In this document: one piece after another, positions 59,517 through 64,000 of the stretch
Layout of the letters: each line of letters begins with the position of its first letter
Numbering within the stretch: the stretch's first letter is position 1
Assembly: GCF_001643235.1 (NCBI RefSeq)
Contig: NZ_LQWY01000036.1
Span: forward strand, 24,586 to 88,585
Reading direction: 5' to 3'
DNA length: 64,000 bases
Source of the DNA: Domibacillus aminovorans
GTDB taxonomy: Bacteria > Bacillota > Bacilli > Bacillales > Domibacillaceae
Position numbers and translations under genes: made by a program
The notes under the pieces: model-generated
What the model saw: only the letters and a program-made list of their open reading frames with translations
Database searches by the model: none
What the model was told of the DNA's origin: nothing

Positions 59517-60112
59517 TGGAGCATATGAAAAATACATTCATTGAGATGATTGCTGGCAGCCATTCAAAAGATGGGAATTCTTTTTGTGGAGACACGTATT
59601 ATGTTGATCAGAAAGACGATGAATTTATTTGTCTGCTTGCTGATGGTCTTGGAAGCGGCAGATATGCCTATGAATCCTCATATGCTGCTGCTGAAGTGGT
59701 AGAGCAGAATTGGCACTCGGAGACGATAGAGAGTTTGATGGAATTGATCAATCAATCGCTTTATCAAAAACGAGGAGCAGCTACTGCTCTCTTTAAAATC
59801 AAATTCAGCACCCGTCAATTTGAATATAGCTGTGTCGGTAATATTCGGTTTTATTTATATGGACCGGATGAGAAGTTAACATACCCACTCCCCGTTACCG
59901 GCTATTTGTCTGGGCGTCCGCAGCGTTACCGGATGGAACGGTTTCCGTATGAGCAAGGCAGTAAATTTCTCGTTCATTCAGACGGCGTGAACTTGTTGAA
60001 TACGAAAGAATTAATGCGCTATCGAACAATAGAGCAAATCGCTGCTGAACTCAACGAGGTAGCGGCAAAATCAAATGATGATGCAACGTTTATCGTTGGA
60101 AACCTGCTGTGA
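59516..60112 (+). CDS. rsbX: Feedback phosphatase RsbX
   Basis: 198 residues from ATG 59516 (TTG 59513 in frame, the stop of sigB overlaps). PP2C-like: SFCGDTYYVDQKDDEFICLLADGLGSG, RGAATALFKIKF, FLVHSDGVN and NDDATFIVGN. It dephosphorylates RsbS/RsbR and returns the stressosome to rest. Last gene of the SigB operon; its stop lies in the terminator stem. Confidence 0.92.
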   Translation: MEHMKNTFIEMIAGSHSKDGNSFCGDTYYVDQKDDEFICLLADGLGSGRYAYESSYAAAEVVEQNWHSETIESLMELINQSLYQKRGAATALFKIKFSTRQFEYSCVGNIRFYLYGPDEKLTYPLPVTGYLSGRPQRYRMERFPYEQGSKFLVHSDGVNLLNTKELMRYRTIEQIAAELNEVAAKSNDDATFIVGNLL

Positions 60113-60136
60113 TTCAGCGGGTTTTTTATTTTTTTG
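60101..60136 (+). terminator. Terminator of the sigB operon
   Basis: AACCTGCTG (60101-60109)/CAGCGGGTT (60115-60123) with one wobble, then TTTTATTTTTTT; the rsbX stop is inside. Confidence 0.82.
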
Positions 60137-60177
60137 ATAAAATGAAATTATTCAATAAAAGAAGCGGAGGCTTGGTG

Positions 60178-62328
60178 ATGGAAGAGCAATTATTAAAAGC
60201 GACAGCAGCAGATACGAATATCGTATTGAAAAATGTACGTGCAGTCATTCAATTAACGGAAGAAGGGAACACGATTCCGTTTATTGCCCGCTACCGAAAA
60301 GAAATGACCGGATCACTTGATGAGGTAGAGATTCGAACTATACTTGAACGATTTACATACCGGAAAAACATGGAGCAGCGTAAAGAAGATGTGATCCGTT
60401 CCATTACAGAACAGGAAAAAATGACACCTGAACTCGAACAGCATATAAAAGCAGCGGCCACATTACAGGCCGTGGAAGATTTATATCGGCCATACAAACA
60501 GAAAAAGCGAACGAAAGCATCGATTGCGAAAGAGAAAGGGCTTGAACCTTTTGCAGAATGGCTTTTGACCTTTCCAGAGCAGGCAAATGTGAAGCAGGAA
60601 GCCGCGCAATACATGTCAGATCAGGTGACAGATGTAGAAGAAGCTATTGGGGGCGCGTCTGATATCATTGCTGAAAAACTAGCAGATGATGCATCCGTCA
60701 GACAGCGCATCCGTCTTGATATGATGAAATATGGGAAAATAAAAACAGAATTAAAAGGCGAAGACGAAAAAGAAATATTTAAAATGTATTATGAATATGA
60801 AGAAGCGATCAGTAAAATTGCGCCTCATCGCACACTTGCTGTGAACCGTGGCGAGAGCGAAGATGTGTTGAAAGTCAGCATTGTATTCGATGAAGAGCGG
60901 GTCATGCGCTTTTTAACAAAAACGTTTATCACAACGGACAGAAGTGAAACAACATCGATCGTTATTGCTGCTTCACGTGATGCGTATAAACGGTTAATCC
61001 GCCCGTCCGTTGAGCGTGAAGTGCGCAATGAACTGACGGAAGTTGCAGAAGAACGAGCGATTCATATTTTCTCTGAAAATTTGAAAAACCTGCTTCTGCA
61101 GCCACCTTTAAAAGGAAAGATTGTTCTGGCTGTCGATCCAGCTTACCGAACAGGCTGTAAACTAGCTGTCGTCGATGAGACGGGGAAGGTACTTTCTATT
61201 AACGTGATCTATCCGCATCCGCCAAAAGCGAAGAGAAAAGAGGCAGAGGAGCTTTTTAAACAAATCGCCGATCAATATGAAGCGGACATCATTGCGATTG
61301 GAAATGGAACCGCTTCACGTGAATCGGAGCAATTTGTCGTTGAAATGATCCCGAAGCTGAAAAAACAGACGGCTTATATCATTGTGAACGAAGCAGGCGC
61401 TAGTGTGTATTCCGCGTCTGACATTGCCCGCGATGAATTTCCAGATTTAAAGGTGGAAGAACGCAGCGCTGTGTCGATTGCGAGACGCATTCAAGACCCG
61501 CTCGCAGAACTCGTTAAAATCGATCCACAATCTATTGGCGTAGGTCAGTATCAACATGACGTTTCACAAAAAAAATTATCCGCTTGCCTTTCATTTGTCG
61601 TTGAAACAGCAGTCAACAGAGTAGGGGTGGATGTAAATACAGCCTCTCCATCATTGCTTGAACATGTAGCTGGACTAAATAAAACCGTCGCTCGTAATAT
61701 CGTTCAGTATCGTGAAGAAAATGGCAAATTCCAAAAGCGTGCTGTCATTAAAAAAGTGCCGCGTCTCGGTGGGAAGACATTTGAGCAATGTATCGGTTTC
61801 TTACGTATTACGGGGGGAGAGGAACCGCTTGACCAGACATCTATCCATCCGGAAAGCTACAAAGAAGTGTCCGCTTTATTGAAAAAACTGGGCTTTACTA
61901 AGCAAGAAATCGGAACGGAAAAATTGGCTGAATCACTGCGATCACTCGATGTGCAGCAAGCAGCTGTGGATCTTGATATCGGTGAGATTACATTGCACGA
62001 TATTATTGAATCGCTACAAAAACCAGGGCGCGACCCACGCGATGAACTCCCAGCACCATTGTTAAAAACAGACGTATTAAAGATGGAAGACTTGAAAAAG
62101 GGAATGGAACTTGAAGGAACGGTAAGGAATGTAACGGACTTCGGTGCGTTTGTAGATATAGGGGTAAAACAAGATGGTCTCGTCCATATCTCTAAATTAA
62201 AAAAAGGATTTGTGAAGAATCCATTTGACGTTGTGTCAGTAGGTGACATTGTAACGGTCTGGGTTGAGAGTGTCGATGCAGATAAAGAACGGATCGCACT
62301 AACGATGGTTCAGACAGATAAGCAATGA
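60178..62328 (+). CDS. tex: Tex family S1 RNA-binding transcription accessory protein
   Basis: 716 residues from ATG 60178 (AAGCGGAGGCTTGGTG; the open frame to 60109 overlaps the terminator). FIARYRKEMTGSLDEVEIR at the start, YqgF/RuvC-like domain VLAVDPAYRTGCKLAVVDE, HhH region GVDVNTASPSLLEHVAGL and a C-terminal S1 domain (LEGTVRNVTDFGAFVDIGVKQDGLVHIS). It binds nucleic acids and helps transcription. sprT begins 4 bases inside its end. Confidence 0.93.
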   Translation: MEEQLLKATAADTNIVLKNVRAVIQLTEEGNTIPFIARYRKEMTGSLDEVEIRTILERFTYRKNMEQRKEDVIRSITEQEKMTPELEQHIKAAATLQAVEDLYRPYKQKKRTKASIAKEKGLEPFAEWLLTFPEQANVKQEAAQYMSDQVTDVEEAIGGASDIIAEKLADDASVRQRIRLDMMKYGKIKTELKGEDEKEIFKMYYEYEEAISKIAPHRTLAVNRGESEDVLKVSIVFDEERVMRFLTKTFITTDRSETTSIVIAASRDAYKRLIRPSVEREVRNELTEVAEERAIHIFSENLKNLLLQPPLKGKIVLAVDPAYRTGCKLAVVDETGKVLSINVIYPHPPKAKRKEAEELFKQIADQYEADIIAIGNGTASRESEQFVVEMIPKLKKQTAYIIVNEAGASVYSASDIARDEFPDLKVEERSAVSIARRIQDPLAELVKIDPQSIGVGQYQHDVSQKKLSACLSFVVETAVNRVGVDVNTASPSLLEHVAGLNKTVARNIVQYREENGKFQKRAVIKKVPRLGGKTFEQCIGFLRITGGEEPLDQTSIHPESYKEVSALLKKLGFTKQEIGTEKLAESLRSLDVQQAAVDLDIGEITLHDIIESLQKPGRDPRDELPAPLLKTDVLKMEDLKKGMELEGTVRNVTDFGAFVDIGVKQDGLVHISKLKKGFVKNPFDVVSVGDIVTVWVESVDADKERIALTMVQTDKQ

Positions 62329-62792
62329 TCATAACGGATGAAATGGTTCAGCAACTGACAGAACAATTGTCGCTTCAGTTTTTCAAACGTCCATTTCGAC
62401 ATAAAGCATATATAAATAAACGGCTGCGCACAACCGGCGGCCGTTATTTACTCCATTCACATCATATTGAAGTAAATGAAAAATATGCAATGGAGTACGG
62501 CGAGGAAGAATTGATTGGTATTATAAAGCATGAGCTATGTCATTATCACCTACATTTACAGAGAAAAGGGTATAAGCATGGAGATGCTGATTTTAAAAAG
62601 CTTTTGATAGAAACGAGTTCTCCTCGTTATTGCCGGGCACTGCCAAGGAAAGAAGAGAAAAAGAAGGTACGTCAGGTTTTGCACTATTGTTGTCTAGAAT
62701 GTGGGATTGTTTATAAACGATATCGGAAAATGAATGTATATAAATATGTGTGTGGAGCATGCCGGGGACAAATATCAGAAATAACTGATTAA
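62325..62792 (+). CDS. SprT-like metallopeptidase-fold protein
   Basis: 155 residues. IGIIKHELCHYHLHLQ carries the zinc HExxH motif, and the C-terminal zinc ribbon uses HYCCLECGIVYKRYRKMNVYK and CGACRGQ. B. subtilis YdcK, next to tex (ydcI), is the orthologue by position; the function in bacteria is not settled. The ATG overlaps the tex stop (ATGA). Confidence 0.9.
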   Translation: MIITDEMVQQLTEQLSLQFFKRPFRHKAYINKRLRTTGGRYLLHSHHIEVNEKYAMEYGEEELIGIIKHELCHYHLHLQRKGYKHGDADFKKLLIETSSPRYCRALPRKEEKKKVRQVLHYCCLECGIVYKRYRKMNVYKYVCGACRGQISEITD

Positions 62793-62803
62793 CGTATTGA
62801 CAA

Positions 62804-62845
62804 GAGCTGTCTCAATTGCTATCTTAGTTGAGCAGCTTTTTTTAA
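62804..62845 (+). terminator. Terminator of the tex-sprT operon
   Basis: AGCTG-T-CTCAA (62805-62815) pairs with TTGAGCAGCT (62828-62837) with one bulged T, then TTTTTT. Confidence 0.82.
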
Positions 62846-62868
62846 TTTATTTCTTTATAAAAAAAGTA

Positions 62869-62897
62869 TTGACGAAAATTGAAAAAAAAACTATAAT
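62869..62897 (+). promoter_or_regulatory. Promoter of the tRNA cluster
   Basis: TTGACG (62869-62874), 17-base A-rich spacer, TATAAT (62892-62897). Confidence 0.85.
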
Positions 62898-62926
62898 GTT
62901 AATTGTCGATAAGGCGCTATTGTCGT

Positions 62927-63001
62927 TCCGCAGTAGCTCAGTGGTAGAGCAATCGGCTGTTAACCGATCGGTCGCAAGTTCGAGTCTTGCCTGCGGAGCC
63001 A
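62927..63001 (+). tRNA. tRNA-Asn (GTT)
   Basis: Acceptor TCCGCAG/CTGCGGA, anticodon GTT in CTGTTAACC, T loop GTTCGAGTC, encoded CCA. Confidence 0.95.
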
Positions 63002-63010
63002 TATTCATTT

Positions 63011-63101
63011 GGGGAAGTACTCAAGAGGCTGAAGAGGCGCCCCTGCTAAGGGTGTAGGTCGGGTAACCGGCGCGAGGGTTCAAATCCCTCCTTCTCCGCC
63101 A
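63011..63101 (+). tRNA. tRNA-Ser (GCT)
   Basis: Long variable arm, anticodon GCT in CTGCTAAG, GGTTCAAATCC T loop, CCA encoded. Confidence 0.94.
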
Positions 63102-63119
63102 GAGTAATATTTTTATAAA

Positions 63120-63191
63120 GGCCCCTTGGTCAAGCGGTTAAGACACCGCCCTTTCACGGCGGTAACACGGGTTCGAATCCCGTAGGGGTCA
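63120..63191 (+). tRNA. tRNA-Glu (TTC)
   Basis: Acceptor GGCCCCT/AGGGGTC, anticodon TTC in CTTTCACG; the CCA end is not encoded (A then TCG). Confidence 0.93.
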
Positions 63192-63247
63192 TCGTCGGGA
63201 AGCCGGCTTTTTTCAAGGCTTCTCTTCTCTATGTGATTTTTATGTTT

Positions 63248-63324
63248 GGTCCGGTAGTTCAGTTGGTTAGAATGCCTGCCTGTCACGCAGGAGGTCGCGG
63301 GTTCGAGTCCCGTCCGGACCGCCA
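63248..63324 (+). tRNA. tRNA-Asp (GTC)
   Basis: Acceptor GGTCCGG/CCGGACC, anticodon GTC in CTGTCACG, CCA encoded. Confidence 0.95.
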
Positions 63325-63337
63325 TTTTCATTTTGAT

Positions 63338-63412
63338 TGGGCTATAGCCAAGCGGTAAGGCAACGGACTTTGACTCCGTCACGCGCTGGTTCGAATCCAG
63401 CTAGCCCAGCCA
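63338..63412 (+). tRNA. tRNA-Gln (TTG)
   Basis: Acceptor TGGGCTA/TAGCCCA, anticodon TTG in CTTTGACT, CCA encoded. Confidence 0.94.
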
Positions 63413-63416
63413 TTTT

Positions 63417-63492
63417 GAGCCATTAGCTCAGTTGGTAGAGCATCTGACTTTTAATCAGAGGGTCGTAGGTTCGAATCCTACATGGCTCACCA
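63417..63492 (+). tRNA. tRNA-Lys (TTT)
   Basis: Acceptor GAGCCAT/ATGGCTC, anticodon TTT in CTTTTAAT, CCA encoded. Confidence 0.95.
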
Positions 63493-63512
63493 TTAAGTTT
63501 TTTAAAAAAGTG

Positions 63513-63541
63513 TTGACACACTGGCATGGCTCGTGTAACAT
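63513..63541 (+). promoter_or_regulatory. Internal promoter of the tRNA cluster
   Basis: TTGACA (63513-63518), 17-base spacer, TAACAT (63536-63541); a TATAAT also occurs at 63541-63546. It would drive Leu-Arg-Pro-Gly and possibly the following rRNA operon. Confidence 0.75.
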
Positions 63542-63586
63542 ATAATTCTGTTGGTAAGGGAAATTAAGGTGTGTAAAATGCTTAAT

Positions 63587-63672
<86 letters not shown>

Positions 63673-63681
63673 TTATAATAA

Positions 63682-63758
63682 GCGCCCGTAGCTCAATTGG
63701 ATAGAGTATTTGACTACGAATCAAAAGGTTAGAGGTTCGAGTCCTCTCGGGCGCGCCA
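63682..63758 (+). tRNA. tRNA-Arg (ACG)
   Basis: Acceptor GCGCCCG/CGGGCGC, anticodon ACG in CTACGAA, CCA encoded. Confidence 0.95.
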
Positions 63759-63774
63759 TATGAATTTTAAAAAA

Positions 63775-63851
63775 CGGGAAGTAGCTCAGCTTGGTAGAGC
63801 ACTTGGTTTGGGACCAAGGGGTCGCAGGTTCGAATCCTGTCTTCCCGACCA
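63775..63851 (+). tRNA. tRNA-Pro (TGG)
   Basis: Acceptor CGGGAAG/CTTCCCG, anticodon TGG in TTTGGGA, CCA encoded. Confidence 0.95.
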
Positions 63852-63877
63852 TTTCTTTTAATGAAAAGGTCGATCAA

Positions 63878-63951
63878 GCGGGTGTAGTTTAATGGTAAAA
63901 CCTCAGCCTTCCAAGCTGATGTCGTGGGTTCGATTCCCATCACCCGCTCCA
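63878..63951 (+). tRNA. tRNA-Gly (TCC)
   Basis: Acceptor GCGGGTG/CACCCGC, anticodon TCC in CTTCCAA, CCA encoded. Confidence 0.94.
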
Positions 63952-63954
63952 TAA

Positions 63955-64000
63955 CTGATTGAACATTGAAAACTGAACAAAATCAATAAAAACGTCAACG
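63955..64000 (+). other. Probable rRNA operon leader
   Basis: GAACATTGAAAACTGAACAAA followed by CGTCAACG is the kind of sequence seen just before 16S rRNA (or between rRNA genes) in Bacillaceae; the rRNA itself is outside the window. Confidence 0.55.

Overview
The window is chromosomal DNA of a low-to-medium GC endospore-former-type Firmicute (Bacillaceae). The evidence is the strong AGGAGG-type ribosome sites, frequent TTG/GTG starts, and a right half (ddl-murF-cshA-acpS-LolA-like lipoprotein-alr-ndoAI-ndoA-rsbRSTUVW-sigB-rsbX-tex-sprT, then tRNAs leading to an rRNA operon) that follows the Bacillus subtilis ydb/ydc gene order. The genus cannot be fixed from sequence alone. Coordinates and translations were read by eye; no database search was run.

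Left part (1-16.2 kb): an ABC permease fragment, a TVGYGD potassium channel, a GNAT acetyltransferase, a SulP transporter, then a quinone/catechol-stress cluster (MhqR repressor with its palindromic operator, ring-cleaving dioxygenase, DoxX protein, WrbA-type flavoprotein) and an SBF-type carrier. From 8.5 to 16.2 kb lies a complete 3-hydroxybenzoate/gentisate catabolic island: two paralogous IclR regulators, fumarylpyruvate hydrolase, a DinB-fold protein that probably fills the maleylpyruvate isomerase step, gentisate 1,2-dioxygenase, an AAHS aromatic acid carrier and 3-hydroxybenzoate 6-monooxygenase. A 13-base motif recurs in both main promoter regions.

Middle (16.2-46.5 kb): a solo-tnpB IS200/IS605 element with atypical RuvC residues sits between the monooxygenase and a TPP-riboswitch-controlled thiazole operon (tenI-thiO-thiS-thiG-thiF). 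Then come a lactonase/SDR pair, lipoproteins, a cysteine-free UDG-like protein, MFS carrier, ppaC, YitT family protein, a PH-domain protein, a HAD phosphatase and a lipid kinase. A DUF4178-pspA-DUF4247-DUF350-SpeE-like operon follows, then cardiolipin synthase, two DedA proteins, a GT28 glycosyltransferase, a polysaccharide deacetylase, a CBS/CorC protein with an apparent frameshift, and mgtE. Three ECF (SigW-type, TGAAAC-N16-CGTA) promoters and one very good SigB-type promoter in front of an unknown gene make this an envelope/general stress region. Several gene relics (aldo/keto reductase, DAACS symporter, an unidentified ORF) are visible.

Right part (46.5-64 kb): cell wall genes (ddl, murF, alr), RNA helicase cshA, acpS, the ndoAI/ndoA toxin-antitoxin pair, the complete SigB stressosome/partner-switching operon with an internal SigB promoter before rsbV, tex, a SprT-like protein, and nine or more tRNA genes (Asn, Ser, Glu, Asp, Gln, Lys, Leu, Arg, Pro, Gly), ending in sequence that looks like the leader of an rRNA gene.
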